A DNA stretch of 14,907 nt from an uncultured Treponema sp. GTDB lineage: Bacteria > Spirochaetota > Spirochaetia > Treponematales > Treponemataceae. A program made the position numbers and the translations under genes. Each line of letters begins with the position of its first letter. The first letter of the stretch is position 1. The DNA is taken from the NCBI GenBank assembly GCA_937891125.1, contig CALAEZ010000181.1, forward strand, positions 1-14,907, written 5' to 3'. Positions 7,552 through 14,518 of this stretch are shown piece after piece. A model generated the notes under the pieces. That model worked only from the letters and a program-made list of their open reading frames with translations, made no database searches and was not told the DNA's origin.

Positions 7552-8949
7552 CTATTGTACGGAAGCGGCGTATTTTTTGCAATCGAGGTAAGAAAGAAGA
7601 TGTGCGGCAAAATTACCGTTTGCGATGAGCGCCGACGAAAAAGCGCTAAAAGCGGCTGTTAGCTCGTCTGAGCGGGTGAGAAGCGAGTAGAAGCGGTCGG
7701 TGGAGAAGGCTTCGGCGCCTGCGGTCGCCATGCGGTTGTAGCTGAGCCAGGCGTCGCAGACAAGCGCGTATGCGTCTGGCGAAAGATAGGCGCGGAGCCG
7801 GTCTAACAGCGCCTGCACCTTCACGAGCTGGTACTCATCTTCCTGCGGGTAGGCGTGCCACAAAAACGGCGCACCCGCCAGGCATGCGCGCGAAAGCGAG
7901 TCTTCGCCGCGTACCAGATTCCAGTCGCCTGCGCAAAGCACGGCGTCCCAGTCTTCTTGCGCAAGAAACGGCAGTGCGACGGCGGTAAACGGCTTTCCGG
8001 CGGCGTTCCAGGCGTCAAAAAACGGCTGTGCGCTTTTACCTGCAGCAACGAGCACGCAGACAGAAAAGCGTTTGTCGGTGGCGCGCCGTGTGGCTTGAAA
8101 GCGGGTAAGCGCCTGCACGATAGGCGTAAAATCGCGTTCGTAGCTGAAAATCGGCACATAAAACGGACGTTGTGGCACATTGTCGGTGGCGCTTGCGTGG
8201 TTTGCGCACTGCGTGGTGGGGCTGGCGGCGCTTGCGCTGTCGGCGGTGTGCAGTGTGCGGTCGGCAGTATATGCGGCGTTCACAAGCGCCTGTACGGCTT
8301 TTGGCAGCGTGCGCCGCGCTCGTGACGCACAGAACGCACTGTCAAGCGTAAGCCCCGCGGTTTTTGGCGTGAAGCCTGGCATAAAATTCACCTTTTTTAC
8401 AAACAGGCTTCTGGTGCCGCTTTTTAAGCAGTGAAAGTCGTCGGCGTAGGGCTCTGCCGTCAGGTAGTCGATGTTTAGAATGTGCACGATGTGGTGCTCG
8501 TTTGCCAGTGCAGGAATACCACGCGCGCGGTCGCCAAACAAGAGCGCATCAAGCCAGTCGGGGCGCCCGCACTGGAAGCACTCTAAAATGATGCTCGGCG
8601 GATTTTCGCTGAACGCGCGGGTGCAGACGTCCGCGGCGTTCCAGTCGAACACCTGCCAGCGTGCACTCGGTGCGTGCAGCGCGTTTTCTGTGTGCGCGGC
8701 GCTTGCTCTGCTTGTCACGCCTGTGCCTGTGGTGCGGTTGCTGTTGTCGGCGGCTGCGGGCGCGTCTACCTCTTGCACCGCGCAGTGCGCGTCAATCTGG
8801 CGGTTCATGCTCTGAAAGGCGGCAAGGTCGCTTACGACAAGGCGGAGCTGGAGTGAGCGGTCAAGCTCAGAAAGCGCACTGCATAGGCGGTAAACAAAGC
8901 CGATGTCGCCGTAATTATCAACAACCTTGCATAAAACAGTAAGCTCCAT
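7552..8949 (-). CDS. earP: EF-P arginine rhamnosyltransferase EarP
   Basis: A 465-aa inverting GT-B glycosyltransferase that would transfer rhamnose from dTDP-beta-L-rhamnose to a conserved arginine of elongation factor P, activating EF-P to rescue ribosomes stalled at proline runs. Evidence: amino-terminal KVVDNYGDIGFVYRL with Asp11 and Asp15, equivalent to the two essential aspartates of the family; the RGEDSLSRA motif (347-355) with Glu349; and PFLWHAYPQEDEYQLVK (361-377), a strong family signature. It is longer than usual (about 370-390 aa) because of two Ala/Ser/Thr-rich insertions, about 64-96 and 225-260, both at places expected to be surface loops. The ATG at 8949 is well supported by GGGAGG (8955-8960) with 5 nt spacing. 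efp and the rml dTDP-rhamnose genes are not in the window. It leads the tight earP-malQ-CHR-rluA series. Confidence 0.95.
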   Translation of the reverse strand: MELTVLCKVVDNYGDIGFVYRLCSALSELDRSLQLRLVVSDLAAFQSMNRQIDAHCAVQEVDAPAAADNSNRTTGTGVTSRASAAHTENALHAPSARWQVFDWNAADVCTRAFSENPPSIILECFQCGRPDWLDALLFGDRARGIPALANEHHIVHILNIDYLTAEPYADDFHCLKSGTRSLFVKKVNFMPGFTPKTAGLTLDSAFCASRARRTLPKAVQALVNAAYTADRTLHTADSASAASPTTQCANHASATDNVPQRPFYVPIFSYERDFTPIVQALTRFQATRRATDKRFSVCVLVAAGKSAQPFFDAWNAAGKPFTAVALPFLAQEDWDAVLCAGDWNLVRGEDSLSRACLAGAPFLWHAYPQEDEYQLVKVQALLDRLRAYLSPDAYALVCDAWLSYNRMATAGAEAFSTDRFYSLLTRSDELTAAFSAFSSALIANGNFAAHLLSYLDCKKYAASVQ

Positions 8950-8954
8950 GGGTT

Positions 8955-8969
8955 CCTCCCAAAAAAAAA
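8955..8969 (-). promoter_or_regulatory. Strong earP ribosome-binding site behind a T9 tract
   Basis: On the minus strand nine T (8961-8969) run directly into GGGAGG (8955-8960), 5 nt before the earP ATG. The site fixes the earP start. The tract resembles a terminator tail, but the best upstream hairpin has only a 4-bp stem (CTGG and CCAG), so I do not call a terminator. Confidence 0.6.
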
Positions 8970-9011
8970 CGGTTTCTGGTGCCAGCGCCAGCGCTTCTTG
9001 CCCGTGCTTTT

Positions 9012-11279
9012 TTAGAACTTTATGCCGAGCTGAACGGTTGGCACGAGCGAAACGATTCCCATTTCAAGACCATTCGGCATATTTTTGCGAAGCGCGTTAT
9101 CAAAAGCGCCTTCGTTAAAGCCCTGTATGCGCACATCCTCGCAGAATGCTGCAAAAAACTGTATGCGGTGGCGCGGCTTAAGTGAAAGCGAAATGCGCGC
9201 AGTCGGCACAAAATAAAATTGAGATTCGTCAATCGGAGTCAGGTCTAGGTCAAAATCCTGCACAAAGTGACAGCCGCCTTCTATGTCTACAAACAGGCGA
9301 CCGTACATAAGCTGCTGTGTGCCGATAAGCGCTGTTCCCTGGAGCGTGCTGTCTAAATCTTCTGCGCGGTGACCAAAAAGTGCCGTGCCGTATATGGCGG
9401 GCGGTCCAATATGCACGCCTCCCGAAAAAATCAAATGGGAGTTGAGGTTTGTTTCAAATAAAAGCTTACAATCCCAGCACCGCGAAAGCTCTGCGTCTTT
9501 TATGTAGCGCTTTGCGGTTTTCCCGTGTATTTTTTCTGCCTCGATGACCGCTTCTTCCTGTAAGCTTTCGCCCGCTAGAACACGGTACGCCATGTGCCGG
9601 TGCAGATACAGCGTCTTTTTTTCTTCGACCGAAAGCAACGATCCGCTTGCGCTGTAGTGCTCGAGCTGCACTGAAACGGGTGTCGGAATTAGACTGGGGT
9701 GGTAGATGACAACGACAAAATCGTCAGCATCGGGACAGCCGAGCACAATGCGTGTAGGGGACAGCTGAAATGCCGCCAGCGGCCGCTGCAGGTTTTTGTA
9801 GATGATGCGGCCGTCAAGAATCTGCGCAAGCAGCGTGCCGTTTTTGTCAAACACGGCGCCTTCAAAGCTTCCTGTTATCACGAGCTCTACGTTTTCCCTC
9901 TGGGTATACAGCTCGTCTGCTTCAAATGCCAAAAGGTGCGAAAGATACTGCTCTGGCGCATGCATATCGGTGCCTGCCAGCGTAAAGCGTTCCAAAAGGC
10001 CGTCGGTCGCCATGTTAAGCCAGCTGATAAGCGAATTCTGGTTTTGTTTTGCAAGAAAGTTTTGCGTAGTATCTGTCGTCTGCGTTGCATTTTTTGGCGG
10101 AAACACCAGTTTTAGCAGACTGCCGGCAATTGAGCGTATGCCGAATACTTTGCCGTTGTAAGAATCGATCGTTTTGTTTACCTGTGTCAGCACCCGCGAA
10201 ATCTGAATCGGAATAAAGGAGGCGCTTTCAAATGGCTCGTAGTCGCGCAGCATGAACTGGCGGTACACTGCATTCATGCGCGGCAGAAAATCGGTGCGGT
10301 AGCTCGTGCGTGCGTTCCAGGCGTTGGTAAAGGAAAGCACGTGACCGTATTTTTTGAACTGCCAGTTATTTCGTGCGGGTGGCACGGTCGGCACCACGTC
10401 CTCTGCGTTGACAATGTTCCAGATAAAATCGTAGCGGCTGTCTTTAGCTGCGTTTTCCGTCGTCACATTGGGGGCGGCAAAGGTGTAGACATAGAGCTGG
10501 CTAACGGAAAATTGCGGGCTTTCTGCTAAGCGTGCGCCTGTAAGATTAGCAACCGCGCCGCCCCTGCTGTGCCCTGTTATCAGAAAAAATGCGCCTTTGC
10601 TGTCAATGTGGGTGCGCGTAAGGTAGACGGTAAGCGCTGAAAGTAGCTGGTCGGTTGCTTTTAGAAAGCCTGCGTGCATGGTGACGGCAGTCCTTTCGTC
10701 AGTGTTTCCGATTTCCAGATTAGAAAGCCACTCGTTTGCGCTAAGGGGCGTGCCGCGAATGACGATAAACACCAGTTCCCGCTTTCCCTGCGCGCTTTCG
10801 ATGGTGCGGTGTGCAAAGCTAAAGGCGCACTGGTCGTTTCCCCAAAAGGAGTCGCTGTAGTCAATGTCGTAGTGGTACTCAATTGCGGCTGCTTCTACTC
10901 CAAGCGCCTGGTACGAGCGGGACAGGCAGTCGGTATAGTGAGCGGTGTCAATGCTGTCATAAGAAGAGGAGGCGAGGGCGACTGCAATGCGTGCAATGCC
11001 GTGGTGGTAGACGGTTGTCGCGTGCTCTCCAAACCAAGCGTCGTTCCAGCCGACCGGCAGAAGCACCGGCTTTGGCGCCTGCGTGACAAGCCCACAGAGC
11101 GGCAGAACGGGGGTCTGCGTGGCAGGCAAGGCTGGTGCGGGCGACAGCGCCGTGTTGTGCGGCAGCGCTTGTGCGGCAGACAGCGTGATGTCGCCCGCCA
11201 GTGCTTGCGCGGCTGGCGCCTTGCTTGCGGCGGCGTGGGAAGTAAAAAGCGTAAGGAAAAGAATGAGTAAAAGCGGCAT
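9012..11279 (-). CDS. Secreted class-3 lipase with barrel-like C-terminal region
   Basis: A 755-aa exported protein. Residues 1-19 form a signal-peptide-like segment (hydrophobic core, AAA-S cleavage region) that lacks the usual basic residues. Residues 20-75 are Ala/Pro/Leu-rich and low in complexity. An alpha/beta-hydrolase domain of the fungal-type lipase (class 3) family spans about 85-345: RGTPLSANEW (175-184) resembles the oxyanion region, TGHSRGGAVA (235-244) holds nucleophile Ser238, AEDVVPTVPP (292-301) holds probable Asp294, and YGH (311-313) is the usual conserved histidine site; the catalytic His is not certain. Residues 460-575 look beta-rich. The last 150 residues show alternating hydrophobic strands and end in VQLGIKF, a terminal aromatic as in outer-membrane barrels. 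No Shine-Dalgarno is visible; an in-frame stop lies four codons upstream, so the ATG at 11279 is the earliest start. It follows htrA by 19 nt. Confidence 0.85.
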   Translation of the reverse strand: MPLLLILFLTLFTSHAAASKAPAAQALAGDITLSAAQALPHNTALSPAPALPATQTPVLPLCGLVTQAPKPVLLPVGWNDAWFGEHATTVYHHGIARIAVALASSSYDSIDTAHYTDCLSRSYQALGVEAAAIEYHYDIDYSDSFWGNDQCAFSFAHRTIESAQGKRELVFIVIRGTPLSANEWLSNLEIGNTDERTAVTMHAGFLKATDQLLSALTVYLTRTHIDSKGAFFLITGHSRGGAVANLTGARLAESPQFSVSQLYVYTFAAPNVTTENAAKDSRYDFIWNIVNAEDVVPTVPPARNNWQFKKYGHVLSFTNAWNARTSYRTDFLPRMNAVYRQFMLRDYEPFESASFIPIQISRVLTQVNKTIDSYNGKVFGIRSIAGSLLKLVFPPKNATQTTDTTQNFLAKQNQNSLISWLNMATDGLLERFTLAGTDMHAPEQYLSHLLAFEADELYTQRENVELVITGSFEGAVFDKNGTLLAQILDGRIIYKNLQRPLAAFQLSPTRIVLGCPDADDFVVVIYHPSLIPTPVSVQLEHYSASGSLLSVEEKKTLYLHRHMAYRVLAGESLQEEAVIEAEKIHGKTAKRYIKDAELSRCWDCKLLFETNLNSHLIFSGGVHIGPPAIYGTALFGHRAEDLDSTLQGTALIGTQQLMYGRLFVDIEGGCHFVQDFDLDLTPIDESQFYFVPTARISLSLKPRHRIQFFAAFCEDVRIQGFNEGAFDNALRKNMPNGLEMGIVSLVPTVQLGIKF
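11097..11213 (-). repeat. Low-complexity Ala/Pro/Leu linker coding repeat in the lipase
   Basis: Codons 23-61 of the lipase encode a linker in which AQAL recurs (AAQALAGD, AAQALPHN), followed by PAPALPATQTP. The DNA has matching imperfect GC-rich repeats. It separates the signal peptide from the hydrolase domain and probably acts as a flexible spacer. Confidence 0.5.
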
Positions 11280-11298
11280 AGCCGTGCGCTATCGGTCT

Positions 11299-12717
11299 CT
11301 ACAGTGCTGTTGATGCGCCTAACGAGCCTGCCGCCGTGTTGCCTGAGCCTACCGAGCCGCGCGTGCTTGGTGTGCTTTGCGTGCTTTGTGCGGTGCTTCC
11401 AGAGCCGCTTGCGCTTGCTGCGGCGCTGTTTTGGCTTGCGCTTCCTGTCTCGGCGCTGTCGAGTACGACTTTCAGCTTAATGTCGCTTCCGTCGCGGTGC
11501 ACCGTGAGCGTTACCGTGTCGCCGGGGCGCTTGCTTTCGAGCGCGCTCGTGTACTCGGCGTAGGTGCGCACGCTTATGTTGTCGACGGCGGTAATGATGT
11601 CGCCACCTAAGTAGATTGTCTTGGGGTTAAAGCGGCTCCCGTACTGCACGGCCTGCGTGCCGCCGCGGAGTCCTGCTTTTTCTGCGCTGCTTCCCGCCTT
11701 TACGGCGCTTACAAGCACGCCGTAGGTAATGTCTAGGCGTGCGTACTGCGCGATGCTGCTAGTCATCTGCACCGGCGTAATGGCGATGACGCCGCGGTGT
11801 ACCTTGCCGTATTTGAGCAGGTCGTTTACGACGCGGCGGGCGGTTGCCACAGGAACGGCAAAGCCGACGCCAGCGCTTGAGCCGCTGTTAGAAATAATCA
11901 TCGTGTTAATGCCGATCATGCGCCCGCGTGTGTCTAAAAGCGGCCCGCCGGAGTTTCCGGGGTTGATGGCAGCGTCAGTCTGAATCATATTGCGGATAAT
12001 CACGTTGTCGCTTTCCTGAATCGGGCGTCCTAGACCTGAAATGATGCCGGTCGTCATCGTGCGCTCTAAGGCAAATGGGTTTCCGATGGCGATGACCTTC
12101 TGTCCCACTTTAAGCTTTTCTGAGTCGCCGAAGTCTATCGTGGTAAGCTTTACGTTTTCTGGCGGATCAAACTTTAGGACGGCAATGTCGCTGTTTACGT
12201 CGCGGCCGACGACCGTGCCCTCGTAGGTAGAGCCGTCGTAGAGCGAAATGCTGATTTTGCTTGCGTTGGAAATAACATGCACGTTTGTGACCACGTAGCC
12301 GCGCTTGTCGATAATCGAGCCGCTTCCCGAGCCGCCGTCCTGCACAATCGGCTCAAAAAACCAGTTAAAGCCCTGCACCTGCGTGGTAATGTTGACGACC
12401 GCCTCGTTGCATTTTTCGTAGACAGAAATATTCTGCTCTTCGTCGGTCGTGTACAGGCTGTCCTTTGCTGCCGTAACGCGCGGCTCGCCTGCCAAAAGCG
12501 CCTGCGTTTCCCGCTCTGCCACTGCCTGCGCGGACTCTTCGTCGGAAGGCGCTTCATTTTCAGAAAGCGGAGCGGTCTCTCCAGATGCTGCGTCAGCGCC
12601 TGCTGTAGGCGGAAGCTTCCCTTCCAGCCATACCATGCCTGCGCCTGCGACAAGCATTCCCACGACAGCGCCGCTGAGCGTGGCGCGTACCACATGTCTG
12701 CGTGAATATAGTTTCAT
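11299..12717 (-). CDS. htrA: HtrA/Deg-family serine protease, one PDZ domain
   Basis: A 472-aa envelope protease that would degrade misfolded extracytoplasmic proteins. A basic start (MKLYSRRHVVR) and TM or signal anchor at about 11-31 are followed by an acidic Ser/Glu-rich linker (about 40-75). The S1C domain shows the full triad: His147 in VTNVHVIS, Asp177 in NSDIAVL, Ser256 in PGNSGGPL. One PDZ domain lies at about 325-420 (GVLVSAVKAGSSAEKAGL; GDIITAVDN). After residue 421 comes a tail of about 50 residues made almost only of Ser, Ala, Gly, Thr and Gln. A single PDZ and an uncleaved anchor resemble DegS-type or Gram-positive HtrA more than two-PDZ DegP. I place the start at the ATG at 12717, with AGGAG (12724-12728) 6 nt upstream; a longer in-frame reading from 12801 overlaps pfp and adds residues unlike the family. 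Confidence 0.95.
   Translation of the reverse strand: MKLYSRRHVVRATLSGAVVGMLVAGAGMVWLEGKLPPTAGADAASGETAPLSENEAPSDEESAQAVAERETQALLAGEPRVTAAKDSLYTTDEEQNISVYEKCNEAVVNITTQVQGFNWFFEPIVQDGGSGSGSIIDKRGYVVTNVHVISNASKISISLYDGSTYEGTVVGRDVNSDIAVLKFDPPENVKLTTIDFGDSEKLKVGQKVIAIGNPFALERTMTTGIISGLGRPIQESDNVIIRNMIQTDAAINPGNSGGPLLDTRGRMIGINTMIISNSGSSAGVGFAVPVATARRVVNDLLKYGKVHRGVIAITPVQMTSSIAQYARLDITYGVLVSAVKAGSSAEKAGLRGGTQAVQYGSRFNPKTIYLGGDIITAVDNISVRTYAEYTSALESKRPGDTVTLTVHRDGSDIKLKVVLDSAETGSASQNSAAASASGSGSTAQSTQSTPSTRGSVGSGNTAAGSLGASTAL
11363..11398 (-). repeat. Short GTGCTT repeat in the htrA tail
   Basis: On the plus strand GTGCTT occurs at 11363, 11372, 11381 and 11393, at spacings of 9, 9 and 12 nt. On the coding strand this yields the recurring Gln/Pro-Ser-Thr units of the tail (STAQSTQSTPSTR). 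Slippage at such an in-frame array would change tail length without breaking the frame. Confidence 0.6.
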
Positions 12718-12773
12718 AAAACTCTCCTGTAAAAAATCTGCCGCAAATCGGCGTATCCGTGTCCTGCCGTCCG

Positions 12774-14483
12774 TCAGCGTTTGGTGGCGATGTTCGCCCA
12801 TGCTTCAAACCTGCGCTTTTCTTCTGATTCCAGACGCAGTGTTTCGGTAATGCGGTTACAAAGCTCGTCAGGTCCAAAATACTGCACGGGACCGGGGTGC
12901 ATGTAGCAGGTTTCAAGCGCCCATTTGTCGCGGTTACGCGCAAATTCGTTAAAGGCCGCGCCGTTTAAGTCTACCAGTGATTTTGCGATAACTGGCACCC
13001 ATTCGCCCTTGCGCTCCTCCATGTCCATCATCATGGTAAGCGGAACGCCGCCTGCCTTCCACTGCTCTGACGGCAGCGCTAAGTCCTTTATGCACGCAAG
13101 GTAGCCGTTAGCGCCGTTTGCTATCAGCAGAAATGCCGTTTTTCCCAGCGCGTAGCAGTAGGTGGCGTCAAAATTGGATGGAAATGCCGACCGTCCCTCG
13201 TAGCCGTAGAATTCTGCCAGTGGCGCAAACGAGCCCTTGTAGGTGCCCGCGCCCGTCATGCCTTCAAGGTAGTCGCGAATCATCGTGATGAAAAGCTTTT
13301 CAATCTCTATCTGTGACACCAGAATATTTCCGTGCGGGTCGCGCAAACCTAAAAACTGCTCTGCAAGCTCTGCCGGCAGCTGGTCAAGCGTGTGGTATGC
13401 TTCGGGCGACAGCTTGGTGTAGAGCCACTTTTTTTTCAGCTCCAGCGTGGTGAGCGCGGTAAACACGTGCTCGTATTCCTTCCAGTTGCGGTTCAGCTCT
13501 GCAATCAGATTGGCGGTTTCAGGAATAAACTCAACAATGCCTTCAGGAATTAAGATGACGCCAAAGTTTTCGCCATGCTCGGCGCGGTGCGCAATAATCT
13601 GACAGATGTCGTAGAGAATGCGCTTTAAGCTCATGTTTTTCGCCTTGATTTCCTCGCCGATTAAGCAGATGTTCGGGTGGATTTGCAAGGCACATTCAAG
13701 CGCTATGTGGCTTGCGCTGCGTCCCATGAGCTTTACAAAGTTCCAGTATTTGCCCGACGACTTGGTGTCGCGGGCAAGGTCGCCAATCAAGCTTGCGTAG
13801 ACTTTTGTCGAGGTGTCAAAGCCGAAGCTTGTTTCGATGTGGTCATTTTTTAAGTCGCCGTCAATCGTTTTTGGCACGCCAATAACCTGCATGGGCAGTT
13901 TGCGCTGGGCAAAGACTTCTGCTAACAGTGCGGCATTGGTATTGGAATCATCGCCACCGACAATGACTAGGGAGTCTAACTGGAGCTTCTCTACGGTTTT
14001 TATGGTTGCCTCAATCTGCGCGTCGGTTTCGATTTTGGTTCTGCCGCTTCCGATAATGTCGAAGCCGCCCGTGTTGCGGTGAAAATCAACCTTTTCTTTT
14101 GTTAAGATTTCATAGTCGCATTTGAGTAAACCGCCTGCGCCACCGTGAAAGCCAATCAGCTCTGATTCTGCATTTGCTGCCTGTAAGCCGTCAAAAAGAC
14201 CTGCAATGACGTTGTGACCGCCGGGCGCCTGGCCGCCGCTTAAAAGCACGCCGCATCTGCGTTTTCTGCCGGCAGCCGGGTTTGAGCCGTCTGCAAAGAC
14301 AACGGCAGGCTTTCCAATCGTTTCCCGGTAGTATTCACGGATTTTCTGCTCATCACGCGGTGGCAGAGAAAGCGAACTGTTTTCAAGCTGAATGGTAGCG
14401 GCGTCTTTTGTCAGCACCTCAGGAATTTTGGGCTGAAAGTCATAGCGCGCGCGCTGTAATAACGAAATTGAGTCCATGGACAT
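12774..14483 (-). CDS. pfp: Pyrophosphate-dependent 6-phosphofructokinase, long form
   Basis: A 569-aa cytoplasmic enzyme that interconverts fructose 6-phosphate and fructose 1,6-bisphosphate using PPi, reversibly. Motifs in order: LLSGGQAPGGHN (80-91) for the phosphate donor; VGGDDSNTN (175-183), where Asp179 takes the place of Gly104 of E. coli ATP-PFK; VPKTIDGDL (203-211), with Lys205 in place of Gly124 and catalytic Asp208; MGRSASHIALE (253-263); and the sugar-phosphate segment GYEGRSAFPSNFD (427-439). The Asp/Lys pair is the accepted mark of PPi rather than ATP use. Size fits the roughly 550-aa long PFP class found in spirochaetes, plants and some anaerobes. Start could be the ATG at 14483 or the in-frame ATG at 14477; neither has a Shine-Dalgarno. 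A promoter may place the transcript start at the first ATG. htrA follows after 56 nt. Confidence 0.97.
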   Translation of the reverse strand: MSMDSISLLQRARYDFQPKIPEVLTKDAATIQLENSSLSLPPRDEQKIREYYRETIGKPAVVFADGSNPAAGRKRRCGVLLSGGQAPGGHNVIAGLFDGLQAANAESELIGFHGGAGGLLKCDYEILTKEKVDFHRNTGGFDIIGSGRTKIETDAQIEATIKTVEKLQLDSLVIVGGDDSNTNAALLAEVFAQRKLPMQVIGVPKTIDGDLKNDHIETSFGFDTSTKVYASLIGDLARDTKSSGKYWNFVKLMGRSASHIALECALQIHPNICLIGEEIKAKNMSLKRILYDICQIIAHRAEHGENFGVILIPEGIVEFIPETANLIAELNRNWKEYEHVFTALTTLELKKKWLYTKLSPEAYHTLDQLPAELAEQFLGLRDPHGNILVSQIEIEKLFITMIRDYLEGMTGAGTYKGSFAPLAEFYGYEGRSAFPSNFDATYCYALGKTAFLLIANGANGYLACIKDLALPSEQWKAGGVPLTMMMDMEERKGEWVPVIAKSLVDLNGAAFNEFARNRDKWALETCYMHPGPVQYFGPDELCNRITETLRLESEEKRRFEAWANIATKR

Positions 14484-14489
14484 GGCGAC

Positions 14490-14518
14490 AGTATGCAGTA
14501 TTTAAAGCCTTTTTTCAA
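14490..14518 (-). promoter_or_regulatory. Candidate promoter giving a leaderless pfp transcript
   Basis: On the minus strand TTGAAA (14513-14518), 17 nt, then CATACT (14490-14495). The -35 is five of six and the -10 four of six to consensus. Standard geometry puts +1 at about 14483, the A of the pfp ATG. The -35 overlaps the stop codon of the PEGA gene. Motif-based only; TAAATACT nearby could be an alternative -10. Confidence 0.35.

Noticed and set aside
7548..7610. 21-residue amino-terminal extension of MalQ from a TTG
   Set aside because: It overlaps the end of earP, starts with a rare codon, and has residues absent from GH77 proteins; the ATG at 7547 fits the family start.
8950..9011. Possible rho-independent terminator between the lipase gene and earP
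   Set aside because: A nine-T tract is present, but the best hairpin before it has a 4-bp stem with an 8-nt loop. That is too weak to call.
10674..11270. 198-codon open frame on the plus strand inside the lipase gene
   Set aside because: It is antisense to a well-supported lipase domain, encodes an Arg/Gly/Val-rich sequence of no recognisable family, and arises from GC-rich codons on the other strand.
12718..12773. Hairpin GCCG-ATTTG-CGGC followed by T residues between pfp and htrA
   Set aside because: The 4-bp stem is too short for a confident terminator or attenuator, and no promoter for htrA is evident behind it.
12718..12801. 28-residue amino-terminal extension of HtrA
   Set aside because: It overlaps the pfp end and would put a charged segment before the anchor; the ATG at 12717 has AGGAG at 6 nt.
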